DNA of 64,000 nt, from NCBI RefSeq assembly GCF_014640815.1, contig NZ_BMHM01000004.1:186001-250000 (forward strand). Direction: 5' to 3'. Under the pieces are notes generated by a model. It was not told where the DNA came from and did no database searches. It worked only from the letters and a program-made list of their open reading frames with translations. This document shows, piece by piece, positions 47,140 to 55,975 of this stretch; position 1 is the first letter of the stretch, and every line of letters starts with the position of its first letter. The stretch is from Vreelandella lutescens (GTDB lineage Bacteria > Pseudomonadota > Gammaproteobacteria > Pseudomonadales > Halomonadaceae). Position numbers and translations under genes: made by a program.

Positions 47140-49648
47140 ACGAAGAGGCACTATTGAGCCGCGTGAACTCCGCTGCGGGGACTGGCTTGCCGAAGTAGTA
47201 GCCCTGGTACACATGGCACCCCAGGTGAGCCAGCACCGTGCACTGGTCGGCGGTTTCCACGCCTTCGGCAACGACATCTAAGCCCAAGCTCTCGGCTAAA
47301 GCAATAATGGTGGCGGCAATCGGCGTCGCTTGCATATCCAAGGTCAAATCCTTGACGAAGGCGATATCGATTTTGAGCGTATCCAGCGGCAGCGATTTGA
47401 GATACGCCAGCGACGAATAGCCGGTGCCAAAATCATCCAGCGCAAAGCGAATGCCCAGTTGCCGCAGGCGCAGCATCTTATCGATGGTGCCTTCTGGGTC
47501 GCTCATCAGCAGTGATTCGGTAAGCTCTAGCGTTAAACGTTCAGGCGGAGCGCTGGTGTCACGCAGCGTCGAGATAACTTGCTCGACGAAACTGGGTTGT
47601 TGGAACTGACGCACGCTGACATTGAGGGAGAGCTTTAAATCGCGCAGGCGCGGGTCGTACTGCCACTCGCCGAGCAGGCGGCAGCCCTCTTTTAACACCC
47701 AAGCGCCTAGGGGCAAAATGAGGCCGGTTTGCTCGGCGATGGGGATAAAGCGCCCTGGTGAAATCATGCCCTGCTGTGGGTGGAGCCAGCGTACCAAGGC
47801 CTCGGCACCGATGACCTCTTGCTGCGCCCCCACCTGTGGCTGAAGGTGCAGGCTAAGCGCGCCGCTATCAATCGCGATGCGCAGCTCGCGCTCAAGCGTC
47901 AGTTGCTCTTCAAGTTTTTGCTCCAGCGCTGAACAGAATCGCTTCGGCTCGCCGTCTCGCTGGCGCTTGGCTTCCAGTAGCGCAAGGCCTGCTCGCTTGA
48001 ATAGCTGCCCAACGTTCTCAATCTCACGATGGCAAAAAATTAGCATGCCCACGTTAATTTTGCAGGGGTAGGTGTGCCCGTGGAGCTGATAATCTGCCGT
48101 TAGTGATGCCAGAATACTATCGATATGCTGATAGGCCTGTTGTTCCGCGGCCCCATGCTCAGTGAGGGTGAGCGATATGCAGAGTGCAAACTCATTTCCA
48201 TCCAAGCGGGCAGCGTAAACCTGACCTCCGGCCTGTTGCTGAAGGCGGCTGCCCAGTTGTCGTAACAGCTCATCGCCAATATCTTGGCCCATGCTGTCGT
48301 TCAGCACCTTGAAGCGGTTGATATCTAGAAGCGCTAAAAATGAATAGCGGCCTTTCTGCTGTGTGTCCTGCAGGTGGCTGGTCAAGTACTCTTGAAGGGC
48401 CAGGCGATTCGGCAAGCCAGTGAGCATGTCATGAAAAGCCAGGTAGCGAATACGCTGCTGCGCGTTTTGCTCGTCGGTGCGGTCGCTGAGTAGGGCCACG
48501 TAATCCCTGTCTTTGCTATTGGCGTAGTTCACGCGGCTGATGCTGAGCCATGCCGGGTACTCATCGCCATTGGAGCGCAACGCCGTCACCATACCACTCC
48601 ACTCCCCTTCCGCCACCAGCGCGCGATGAATAGCGGGGGTAAGCGCCTGGCTATCTTTGGCGTACGGTACCTGCGTGATATCCGAATCGATGAGCTGGGC
48701 GTGGGTCATGCCCGTTAATTGCTCAAAGGCGTTATTACAGAGTCGGATGCGGGCGTTGTCATCGAACAGCACCACGCCATCCTGCAGAGCGGCAATCACT
48801 TCCAGTAGACGCCGTTGGGTCATATAGCCGTGGCGCTCGCTATCTTGCAGGCGGCGCTGAATTTTAATCGCCAGTAAGGTCAGCAGGGCAGCAAAGACGG
48901 CGGCTCCGCTAATGGCATAAATCAGCCAGTGCGAAGCCATCATGTGGTCATGGGGCAGGTTGGCTTCTAAAGGCACAAACCACGCGGCCTGCATGGCCAC
49001 ATAGTGCATACCGCTCACCGCAAGCGAGATACATAGCGCGGAGAGAAAGGCGTACCGCTGGTAGTGTGCTTTGCCATTTTCCATGCGGCATAAACGGTAG
49101 GCGTAGGCACTTAAAACCCCCAGCCCAACGGCAACCACTAAAGAGGCAAGGAAAAGGTCCAGCGCATAGTAAAGCGTTGCCGGCATGCGCATGGCCGCCA
49201 TGCCGCTATAGTGCATCACGCCAATGCCAAGGCCCAGGCTGGTCCCCGCGATGATCAGCGTGCGATGTGTTAAGTGCTCACGACACAGCAGTGTCATCGC
49301 GACCAAGCTACCGACAATCGCGGGCAGGATAGAAAGCAGCGTGAGCAGGTGGCTATGGCTCACGTGAAAATCCAGGCGGTAAGCGTGCATGCCGACAAAG
49401 TGCATGCTCCAGACGCCAGCGCCCATCACGCTGGCACCGGCGATGAGCCATGTTCGTCGCCATAGTGAAGATGAAATTCTTCCTACTAGGCGAATAATCT
49501 CCAGGCTGGCAAAAGAGGCGGCTAGGGCGACCAGCCACGATAACATCACCAGTGGAATATCGTGTTTTCCCTGCAGAGCACTCAGCGCCTGCGGATCCAG
49601 TAACAGGTTGGGCAGTATCATGAGTAAGTCGCTGTGTGACAGTGGCAT
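47126..49648 (-). CDS. MHYT-PAS-GGDEF-EAL cyclic-di-GMP phosphodiesterase-type protein
   Basis: An 840-residue membrane sensor. The N-terminal MHYT domain (about 40-250) has seven helices with three repeats, MHFVGMHAY, MHYSGMAAM and MHYVAMQAA, proposed to bind copper or sense a diatomic gas. A PAS domain (about 285-400) follows. The GGDEF site is degenerate (RLDGNEF in place of GGDEF), so cyclase activity is unlikely. The EAL domain is intact: EALVRW, LNVSVRQFQ, LELTESLLM, DDFGTGYSSLAYLKSL, LKIDIAFV, AEGVETADQ. Net c-di-GMP breakdown is predicted. Its neighbour DUF411 is copper-linked, which is suggestive given the MHYT copper hypothesis. Confidence 0.93.
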   Translation of the reverse strand: MPLSHSDLLMILPNLLLDPQALSALQGKHDIPLVMLSWLVALAASFASLEIIRLVGRISSSLWRRTWLIAGASVMGAGVWSMHFVGMHAYRLDFHVSHSHLLTLLSILPAIVGSLVAMTLLCREHLTHRTLIIAGTSLGLGIGVMHYSGMAAMRMPATLYYALDLFLASLVVAVGLGVLSAYAYRLCRMENGKAHYQRYAFLSALCISLAVSGMHYVAMQAAWFVPLEANLPHDHMMASHWLIYAISGAAVFAALLTLLAIKIQRRLQDSERHGYMTQRRLLEVIAALQDGVVLFDDNARIRLCNNAFEQLTGMTHAQLIDSDITQVPYAKDSQALTPAIHRALVAEGEWSGMVTALRSNGDEYPAWLSISRVNYANSKDRDYVALLSDRTDEQNAQQRIRYLAFHDMLTGLPNRLALQEYLTSHLQDTQQKGRYSFLALLDINRFKVLNDSMGQDIGDELLRQLGSRLQQQAGGQVYAARLDGNEFALCISLTLTEHGAAEQQAYQHIDSILASLTADYQLHGHTYPCKINVGMLIFCHREIENVGQLFKRAGLALLEAKRQRDGEPKRFCSALEQKLEEQLTLERELRIAIDSGALSLHLQPQVGAQQEVIGAEALVRWLHPQQGMISPGRFIPIAEQTGLILPLGAWVLKEGCRLLGEWQYDPRLRDLKLSLNVSVRQFQQPSFVEQVISTLRDTSAPPERLTLELTESLLMSDPEGTIDKMLRLRQLGIRFALDDFGTGYSSLAYLKSLPLDTLKIDIAFVKDLTLDMQATPIAATIIALAESLGLDVVAEGVETADQCTVLAHLGCHVYQGYYFGKPVPAAEFTRLNSASSFIAS

Positions 49649-49766
49649 GCACAGACTACTTTATAATGTTTGTTAACTTGTTGCTCTGATAATCGGGGCG
49701 GCACTTAAACGTTATTACGCAGTGGGGCTAACGACCTTGGGTAAAAGGTGTATTGATCTACAAGGA

Positions 49767-50363
49767 TTAATCGATGCTGGCGAGCATGTCGGGTGTATCG
49801 ATATCGAGCAAAATGCCTGGGTCCTGCACGTCATAACTCCGGTAATGCAAAGAGTGGCGTTGAATCAATGCTTTGGCCCCTGTTTCGCCCCGTAAATGCT
49901 CAAGTTCTGGCCAGAATGCCCTGCCAAACAGCACCGGGTGGCCGGGCTGCCCGCCGTGGCACGGCCGCCAGATGGTGTCGCGGGTGGCCTGCTGCTGCAG
50001 TGCCAGCAGCGTTGCGGGGTGAATACCGGGCATATCGCCTAGCAGTACCGCCACCGCCTCACTGTCATTCAAGCGGCGGTCACCGCCTAGCGCCACCATC
50101 GCTTCGGCCAAACTGGCGCCCAGCCCCAGGTGCGCCTGACGTAGCCGAATCAGCGGCGTGCTGGCAGCCAAACCTAGCTGAAAAGCGTCGTCCTCCTGAC
50201 GAATCGCGACCCGTACCTGGCTAAACGCCTGCGCGGTGCGCGCAACGGTGGTGGCCAACAGCGTTCTGCCATCGGCAAGACGTTCCTGGCGCTTATCAGC
50301 CTCGCCATAGCGCCGCGAGTAGCCTGCCGCCATCACTAAGGCGACGACGTGGTTAGCACGCAT
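49767..50363 (-). CDS. mocA: Molybdenum cofactor cytidylyltransferase-like protein (MocA family)
   Basis: Nucleotidyltransferase of 198 residues expected to attach CMP to molybdopterin, giving the MCD cofactor used by xanthine-oxidase-family aldehyde oxidoreductases. ALVMAAGYSRRYGEADKRQ is the nucleotide-binding N-terminus, VLLGDMPG the metal-binding strand, and HPVLFGRAFWPEL and LDIDTPDML the C-terminal signatures. It follows xdhC by 5 bp and lies beside paoABC, whose enzyme would need MCD. Confidence 0.88.
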   Translation of the reverse strand: MRANHVVALVMAAGYSRRYGEADKRQERLADGRTLLATTVARTAQAFSQVRVAIRQEDDAFQLGLAASTPLIRLRQAHLGLGASLAEAMVALGGDRRLNDSEAVAVLLGDMPGIHPATLLALQQQATRDTIWRPCHGGQPGHPVLFGRAFWPELEHLRGETGAKALIQRHSLHYRSYDVQDPGILLDIDTPDMLASID

Positions 50364-50368
50364 GGCGA

Positions 50369-51358
50369 TTAAAGCTCATTGACGGCCTTGCCGTGCTGAA
50401 CCCGTACGATATCCGCCATCACCGCCAGGGCGATTTCCGCCGGAGTCTTACTGCCCAGCGCCAAGCCAATGGGCATATGCAGGCGCGCTACCTGGGCTTG
50501 GGTGAGACCGCCGGAGCGTATTAGCCGCTCGGCCCGCGCGGTGGAGGTGCGCTGAGAGCCCATCACGCCAATATAGAACGCAGGTGTGCGTAAGGCTTCC
50601 ATCATGGCCAAATCATCAATTCGCGGGTCGTGGGTGAGCGCCACCACTGCCGTCGCCCCGTGGCAAGCGCCGGAGGCGATGTATTGAGACGGCAGCTGTG
50701 CCTTGACCACCGCGCCGGGTACGCAGAAGTGCGCGCAGGCGGTGGCGTCCGGGTCGCAGACGATGACCTCGAACCCGAGCGTGACGGCAAAGGCCGCGCA
50801 GGGGGCGGTAATGGCGGAGATGCCCGCGATAATCAGCCGCCTGGCGGGGGCAACGCGTAGGTAGATGCGCTCGGATTCACTCTGCACCTGCTCACGGTAA
50901 ACCCGCGGGCCAAGCGAGGTATCCTCGTGAAAGCCAAATCGCCCGCTGGGGAGCTCGACGTGGCGCACCAGCGGCTGCTGGCCGTCTAGCGTCGCCAGCA
51001 GCGTGGTGAGATGCGCTTCGGTGGCTTGAGTGGCGGGCAGGCGCTCAATCAGTACTTCTAAGATGCCACCGCAGGGCAGCGTCACGTTGGCGCCTTGAAC
51101 ATCGTCCTGGTCGCCGTAGCGGATGACCGTCACCGGGCGCTCAAACGCGCCCTCTTTGACGCGCTGAAGAAAGTCCTCCTCCACACAGCCTCCGGACAGC
51201 GAACCAATCGCCTCTCCCTCCTCGTTCACCGCCATCCACGAACCCGGCTCGCGAGGGGAGGAGCCAAAGGTCGCCAGCACCGTGCAGAGCCAAAAAGGGC
51301 GGCCCTGTTGGCACCACGCCAGGGCGTGTTCAATCACCTGCCGATCCAAGTGTTGCAT
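50369..51358 (-). CDS. XdhC/PaoD-type molybdoenzyme maturation protein
   Basis: Chaperone that binds and protects the sulfurated molybdenum cofactor and inserts it into the large subunit. ATG 51358 gives 329 residues; the frame is open a further 72 codons with no family resemblance, so I reject the longer form. Features are TFGSSPREPGSWMAV, GSLSGGCVEEDFLQRV, and a Rossmann-type C-terminal domain with VVALTHDPRIDDLAM and YIGVMGSQRTSTARAERL. Divergent from paoABC, 168 bp between starts. Confidence 0.93.
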   Translation of the reverse strand: MQHLDRQVIEHALAWCQQGRPFWLCTVLATFGSSPREPGSWMAVNEEGEAIGSLSGGCVEEDFLQRVKEGAFERPVTVIRYGDQDDVQGANVTLPCGGILEVLIERLPATQATEAHLTTLLATLDGQQPLVRHVELPSGRFGFHEDTSLGPRVYREQVQSESERIYLRVAPARRLIIAGISAITAPCAAFAVTLGFEVIVCDPDATACAHFCVPGAVVKAQLPSQYIASGACHGATAVVALTHDPRIDDLAMMEALRTPAFYIGVMGSQRTSTARAERLIRSGGLTQAQVARLHMPIGLALGSKTPAEIALAVMADIVRVQHGKAVNEL

Positions 51359-51526
51359 CAATGTCGCGTCCTTTCGTGAGTCACCCTGCCCGCCTGGTGC
51401 GGGTTGTTGCGCTAAGCGTAGCGCAGCCGCCTGGCAAGCGTCAGGTCGCTGCCGCCGATTTATGACTATGCTGAAGGGGCGAGACCGTCGATAAGCAACA
51501 GCAATGAGCAGGGAAGGCACCGATTT

Positions 51527-52093
51527 ATGAACGCTCCGAATAGCGCTGAACAGCGCCGCGATCAGGCACCGCAAGACGTGCCGCGCTCAACCGTCACGTT
51601 GATAGTGAATGGCACCCAGCACACCCTAACGCTTGATAACCGCACTACGCTGCTGGATACCCTGCGTGAGCACCTAGCGCTCACCGGCTCCAAGAAAGGC
51701 TGTGACCACGGCCAGTGTGGCGCCTGCACCGTGTCGGTGAATGGCGAACGCATCAATGCCTGCCTTACCCTGGCAGTGATGCATGAAGGTGACGAGATCA
51801 CCACCATCGAAGGCGTGGGCACGGTAGAACACCTAGACCCTATGCAGCAGGCGTTTGTCGCTAACGACGCCTTTCAATGCGGCTACTGCACGCCTGGGCA
51901 GATCTGTTCGGCCAACGCCGTATTGCAGGAGATCGCCGCCAATATTCCCAGCCATGTCACGGCGGATCTCACCGCGACTATCGAGATCACCGACGCCGAG
52001 ATTCGCGAGCGGATGTCGGGCAACCTCTGCCGCTGTGGCGCTTACGCCAACATCCTCAAGGCCATTACCCAGGTTGCCAAGGAGCGCGCATGA
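51527..52093 (+). CDS. paoA: Aldehyde oxidoreductase 2Fe-2S subunit (PaoA/YagT type)
   Basis: Small iron-sulfur subunit of 188 residues. The plant-type cluster is [17 protein letters not shown] plus INACL, the second cluster is [10 protein letters not shown] plus NLCRCGAY. E. coli PaoA carries a long Tat leader; here the N-terminus is only about 20 polar residues ([13 protein letters not shown]) with no hydrophobic stretch, so I predict a cytoplasmic enzyme. It overlaps paoB by 4 bp (ATGA). Confidence 0.93.
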   Translation: MNAPNSAEQRRDQAPQDVPRSTVTLIVNGTQHTLTLDNRTTLLDTLREHLALTGSKKGCDHGQCGACTVSVNGERINACLTLAVMHEGDEITTIEGVGTVEHLDPMQQAFVANDAFQCGYCTPGQICSANAVLQEIAANIPSHVTADLTATIEITDAEIRERMSGNLCRCGAYANILKAITQVAKERA

Positions 52094-53040
52094 GAGCCTT
52101 TTCCTACGAGCGAGCGGCTAGCCCTGCCGATGCAGCGGCCCGCGCGGCCGAGGTGCCGGGCGCGAAATTCATTGCCGGCGGCACCAACCTGCTGGATTTA
52201 ATGAAGCACGAGATTGAAACTCCGCTGCACCTGATTGATGTGCGCGGCACAGGGTTGAACGACATTACTGCTACGGAAGAGGGTGGCCTGCGGGTGGGGG
52301 CGATGGTCAGCAACAGCACCCTGGCGGCCAACCCACGCGTGCGCGAAGCCTATGGCGTGTTGAGTCGGGCGCTGGTGGCTGGGGCGTCTGGCCAGCTGCG
52401 CAACAAAGCCACCACCGGCGGCAACCTGCTGCAGCGCACGCGCTGCCCCTACTTTTACGATACCGCCATGCCCTGCAACAAGCGTTCACCGGGCGCTGGC
52501 TGCGCGGCGCTGGGAAAAGGCGCGACCACTCGGCAGTTGGGCGTGATTGGTACCTCTGATGCGTGCATTGCCACGCACCCCTCCGACATGGCAGTGGCGC
52601 TGCAAGCGCTGGATGCCCGCGTGGAAACCGTCACCCCCGAGGGTGAGACCCGCAGCCTGACGCTGGATGCGTTCTACCAGCTGCCCGGCGATACCCCCGA
52701 TGTAGAAAACACCCTGGCCAAGGGCGAAATGATTACCGGGGTGGTGCTGCCCGCGCCGGTTGAGGGCCGCCATGCTTACTTCAAGGTGCGCGACCGCTCT
52801 TCGTACGCCTTTGCGCTGGTCTCAGTGGCGCTGATTCACGCGCCAGATGGCACCGGGCGCGTGGCGCTGGGCGGTATGGCCCCCCGGCCTTGGCGGCGCG
52901 ATGCAGCGGACGCTGCGCTGCCCCAAGGCGCAGCCGCGGTGATGGCTGAGCTGCTAGATGGTGCCCGCCCCACCGAAGAGAACGCCTACAAGCTGACCCT
53001 GGCAGAGCGAACGCTCGCTGCGCTGCTAGCCGAGGAGTAA
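52090..53040 (+). CDS. paoB: Aldehyde oxidoreductase FAD subunit (PaoB/YagS type)
   Basis: FAD-binding subunit of 316 residues. [15 protein letters not shown] is the FAD loop and [18 protein letters not shown] the second FAD segment. Four cysteines in CPYFYD, PCNKR, GAGCAA and [10 protein letters not shown] match those that ligate the extra 4Fe-4S cluster of E. coli PaoB, a feature absent from ordinary xanthine dehydrogenase FAD domains. The start is ATG 52090, overlapping the paoA stop. paoC follows after 3 bp. Confidence 0.93.
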   Translation: MRAFSYERAASPADAAARAAEVPGAKFIAGGTNLLDLMKHEIETPLHLIDVRGTGLNDITATEEGGLRVGAMVSNSTLAANPRVREAYGVLSRALVAGASGQLRNKATTGGNLLQRTRCPYFYDTAMPCNKRSPGAGCAALGKGATTRQLGVIGTSDACIATHPSDMAVALQALDARVETVTPEGETRSLTLDAFYQLPGDTPDVENTLAKGEMITGVVLPAPVEGRHAYFKVRDRSSYAFALVSVALIHAPDGTGRVALGGMAPRPWRRDAADAALPQGAAAVMAELLDGARPTEENAYKLTLAERTLAALLAEE

Positions 53041-53043
53041 CCG

Positions 53044-55227
53044 ATGGATTTCAATCAATCGACCGACGATAACCTGTTCGACCATGCCCGTATTGTCGGT
53101 AAGCCCCATGCGCGCATTGATGGCGCGCTTAAAGTGACCGGCCAAGCGCCCTACGCCTACGAGCGCCATGACGTGGCGGCCCACCAGCTGGTGGGCTATC
53201 CGCTATGTGCCACCATCGCCAAAGGGCGCATTACCCACATGGATGCCACGGCCGCCCGCGCCGCGCCTGGGGTGGCGGCGGTGGTCACCACCCTAGACAT
53301 AGAACCGCTGGCACAGGCCAAAAGCAATGTGGCGCGCCTATTTGGTGGCGATACGGTTGCCCACTACCATCAAGCCATTGCCGTGGTGGTGGCCGACACC
53401 CTAGAGCAGGCGCGAAGTGCCGCCGCGCTGATTGAGGTGCGCTACCAAGAAGAGCAAGGCGTGTTTGATTTAGACGCCGCCTGGGAGCAGCAAACACCCG
53501 ACGAGCCGCTCTCTGACGTGGGCGATGTGGATGCGGCCTTTAAAAACGCAGCGGTAACGCTGGATGAGGTCTACCGCACGGCCTCCCAAAGCCACGCGAT
53601 GATGGAGCCTCACGCTTCCATCGTGGATTGGTCGGATGGCGGCCAAATGACGGTCTGGACCTCCAACCAGATGATTGCCTGGACCCGCAAAGCGCTGGCC
53701 AAGACCTTTGCTATCGACCTCGAGACCATTCGTCTAGAGAGCCCCTATGTGGGCGGTGGCTTTGGCGGCAAGCTCTGGCTGCGGGCAGATACCGTGCTGG
53801 CCGCGCTCGGCTCTCGGGCGGCCGGGCGGCCGGTCAAGCTGGCCTTGCCGCGCCCGCTGGTGTTCAACAACGCCACCCACCGTTCCGGCACTGTTCAGCG
53901 CCTGCGCATTGCCGCCGATGCCGAGGGCAGGATTACCGCCTTCGACCACTCGGCGTTCTCCCATACGCTGCCCGGCGGCAGCGGCGAGAATCCGGTCAAC
54001 CAAACCCGCGCCTTTTACGCCGGTGCAAGCCGCCGCGTGGCTCATACGGCTATCGAGATGGACTTGCCTGAGTCGGCGGATATGCGCGCCCCCGGCGAAG
54101 CCTCCGGCCTTGCCGCGTTAGAAATCGCCATGGACGAAATGGCCGAGAAGCTGGGCATGGACCCGGTGGAATTCCGTATCCTCAACGACACCCAGGTCGA
54201 CCCGGAAGACCCCAACAAACCGTTTAGCGACCGCCACTACGTAGAGTGCCTGCAAAAAGGGGCTGCTGATTTTGGTTGGGAGGCGCGAAACCGCACCCCA
54301 GGCGGCCAGCGGGAAGGGCAGTGGCTGATCGGCCAGGGGATGGCAGGGGCTTATCGCGGAGCGCCCACTATGGATTCCGGCGCTCGGGTGCGTTTGCAGG
54401 CTGGGCGTTTGGTGGTGGAAACCGATATGACCGATATCGGCACCGGCTCGTACACGATTATTGCCCAAACCGCCGCGGAAGCCATGGGGTTGGCGCTAGA
54501 GGACGTGGAGGTACGGCTGGGCAACAGCGACTACCCGGTCTCGTCGGGTTCCGGCGGGCAGTTCGGTGCCGCCAGCGCGACCGCCGGTGTTTATGCGGCC
54601 TGCCTGAAGCTACAAGAGGAGATTGCCCAGCGCCTTGGTATGAACTCGCCCCGGTTTGAACAGGGCATGGTGATCGCAGGCACCACCGAAGTAGCGCTTG
54701 CGGAGGTGGCCGACGGCGAAGAGCTGGTGGCAGAAGACACCATCCACTTTGGCGACTTCAAAGACACGCTGCAGATTGGCACCTTCGCGGCGCACTTTGT
54801 TGAAGTGGCCGTACACGCCCATACCGGTGAAACCCGCGTGCGCCGCATGCTGGCGGTGTGCGACGCGGGGCGCATTCTCAACCCGGTGACGGCGCGCAGC
54901 CAGGTGATTGGGGGGATGACCATGGGCGTGGGCGCAGCCTTGATGGAGGGGCTAATCCCTGATGTGGAGCGCGGCTTTTTCGTTAACCACGACCTCGCCA
55001 GTTACGAGGTGGCGGTGCATGCGGACATTCCCGAGCAGGAGGTGATTTTTCTGGATACCACCGACGCCGCCTCGACGCCGCTTAAAGCCAAGGGCGTGGG
55101 GGAGCTGGGTATCTGCGGCGTCGCGGCGGCCGTGGCCAACGCGATCTATAACGCCACCGGCATTCGCGTACGCGACTACCCGATCACGCTGGATCGGCTG
55201 ATCGACCAGCTCCCGAAAGTGAGTTGA
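53044..55227 (+). CDS. paoC: Aldehyde oxidoreductase molybdenum-binding subunit (PaoC/YagR type)
   Basis: Catalytic subunit of 727 residues that oxidises aldehydes, typically aromatic ones, to acids. Visible features are GKPHARIDGALKVTGQAPYAYE at the N-terminus, YVGGGFGGKLWLR, APGEASGLAALE, SGSGGQFGAASATAG and the C-terminal GVGELGICG containing the expected catalytic Glu. With MCD from MocA and XdhC help it forms an alpha-beta-gamma enzyme. It may complement the aromatic aldehyde dehydrogenase at 4519 in detoxification, which is inference. Confidence 0.94.
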   Translation: MDFNQSTDDNLFDHARIVGKPHARIDGALKVTGQAPYAYERHDVAAHQLVGYPLCATIAKGRITHMDATAARAAPGVAAVVTTLDIEPLAQAKSNVARLFGGDTVAHYHQAIAVVVADTLEQARSAAALIEVRYQEEQGVFDLDAAWEQQTPDEPLSDVGDVDAAFKNAAVTLDEVYRTASQSHAMMEPHASIVDWSDGGQMTVWTSNQMIAWTRKALAKTFAIDLETIRLESPYVGGGFGGKLWLRADTVLAALGSRAAGRPVKLALPRPLVFNNATHRSGTVQRLRIAADAEGRITAFDHSAFSHTLPGGSGENPVNQTRAFYAGASRRVAHTAIEMDLPESADMRAPGEASGLAALEIAMDEMAEKLGMDPVEFRILNDTQVDPEDPNKPFSDRHYVECLQKGAADFGWEARNRTPGGQREGQWLIGQGMAGAYRGAPTMDSGARVRLQAGRLVVETDMTDIGTGSYTIIAQTAAEAMGLALEDVEVRLGNSDYPVSSGSGGQFGAASATAGVYAACLKLQEEIAQRLGMNSPRFEQGMVIAGTTEVALAEVADGEELVAEDTIHFGDFKDTLQIGTFAAHFVEVAVHAHTGETRVRRMLAVCDAGRILNPVTARSQVIGGMTMGVGAALMEGLIPDVERGFFVNHDLASYEVAVHADIPEQEVIFLDTTDAASTPLKAKGVGELGICGVAAAVANAIYNATGIRVRDYPITLDRLIDQLPKVS

Positions 55228-55264
55228 GCGCGTTAAAGCGTGAACGGCCGCGCTGTTCGGCAGC

Positions 55265-55681
55265 CTAGGGGGTATCCGGCAGCGCATAGCTAGCGGTGAC
55301 ATGCACCACGGGGCGCGTGTCATCGCTGGCGGAAAAGATTCGCACTTCGCCCACCGCCAAGCGTCTGCCCAGCTTGATCAGCTTGGCGTGGGCGATGATG
55401 TCGTGGTCGCCGGAGGCCGCGCGGAGAAAGTGGCAGTTTAAATCGCTGGTCACGGCCATCGCTTCGGGGCCTATTTGGGCCAGTATTGCCACGTACAGCG
55501 CTACATCCGCAAAGCCCATCATGGTGGGGCCTGACACGCGGGGGCCAGGGCGCAGGTGCTCATGGCCAATGCTTAGGCGCATGGTGGCGCACATCTCTCC
55601 AACGCTCACTATCTTGCCCATCCGCTGGGGAAAGACCTCATCTAGAAAGTGCTCAATCTGCTCGGCGGTCATCACGGTCAT
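55265..55681 (-). CDS. Hotdog-fold thioesterase (PaaI family)
   Basis: A 138-residue protein with the hotdog thioesterase core: SVGEMCATMRLSIGHEHLRPGPRVSGPTMMGFADVALYVAI and LNCHFLRAASGDHDIIAHAKLIKLGRRLAVGEVRIF. The HLRPGPRVSGP segment and GFAD are usual in PaaI-like acyl-CoA thioesterases. Acyl substrate unknown. It is on the minus strand, downstream of glcB and the palindromic element, and convergent with paoC. Confidence 0.85.
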   Translation of the reverse strand: MTVMTAEQIEHFLDEVFPQRMGKIVSVGEMCATMRLSIGHEHLRPGPRVSGPTMMGFADVALYVAILAQIGPEAMAVTSDLNCHFLRAASGDHDIIAHAKLIKLGRRLAVGEVRIFSASDDTRPVVHVTASYALPDTP

Positions 55682-55712
55682 TGTTGTTATTCACTCTGAC
55701 AGGCTGGGAGTC

Positions 55713-55862
55713 CGCTGCCAGTAGGCCACCGAGAGGGCGCTGTGAACCCATCCCTGGGCGCTACTTATGCCACTGACCGCCATGGATGGCGGGAATGCCG
55801 TGATTGCAAGGAAGCATTTCACGGCCCTGGCATAAGACCCTCTCGGCAACCTACTGCCAGCG
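55713..55862. repeat. Nested inverted-repeat (cruciform/MITE-like) element
   Basis: Arms 55713-55737 and 55838-55862 are inverted repeats agreeing at 21 of 25 positions. Inside, CTTATGCCA (55764-55772) pairs with TGGCATAAG (55828-55836), CCGCCAT (55777-55783) with ATGGCGG (55786-55792), and GCCGTGA (55797-55803) with TCACGGC (55819-55825). The result is a branched structure with no credible ORF. It could be a small non-autonomous repeat of the genome or a structured RNA on the minus strand. Together with the terminator at 55924, it accounts for most of the 294-bp gap between the thioesterase and glcB. Confidence 0.65.
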
Positions 55863-55923
55863 CATCTAATTGTCGCGTAGCTTGCTGTGCGTTTCTTTTA
55901 CGTCAACGTAAACCAGCATAAAT

Positions 55924-55954
55924 AAAAAAGCCCCAAGGCGCGAGCCTTGGGGCT
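55924..55954 (-). terminator. Rho-independent terminator of glcB
   Basis: AGCCCCAAGGC (55929-55939) and GCCTTGGGGCT (55944-55954) form a perfect 11-bp stem with a GCGA loop. On the minus strand it is followed by a run of six T residues. Confidence 0.9.
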
Positions 55955-55975
55955 GGGGGCTATTAGCGATAGGGC

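Noticed and set aside
51359..51574. An N-terminal extension of xdhC
   Set aside because: The 72 extra codons show no XdhC similarity and extend past the start of the divergent paoA gene. ATG 51358 gives the family start.
51877..52089. An upstream extension of the paoB frame into paoA
   Set aside because: The extension lies inside paoA in another frame and has an Arg-rich sequence unlike the family. The ATG at 52090 overlapping the paoA stop gives a normal PaoB N-terminus.
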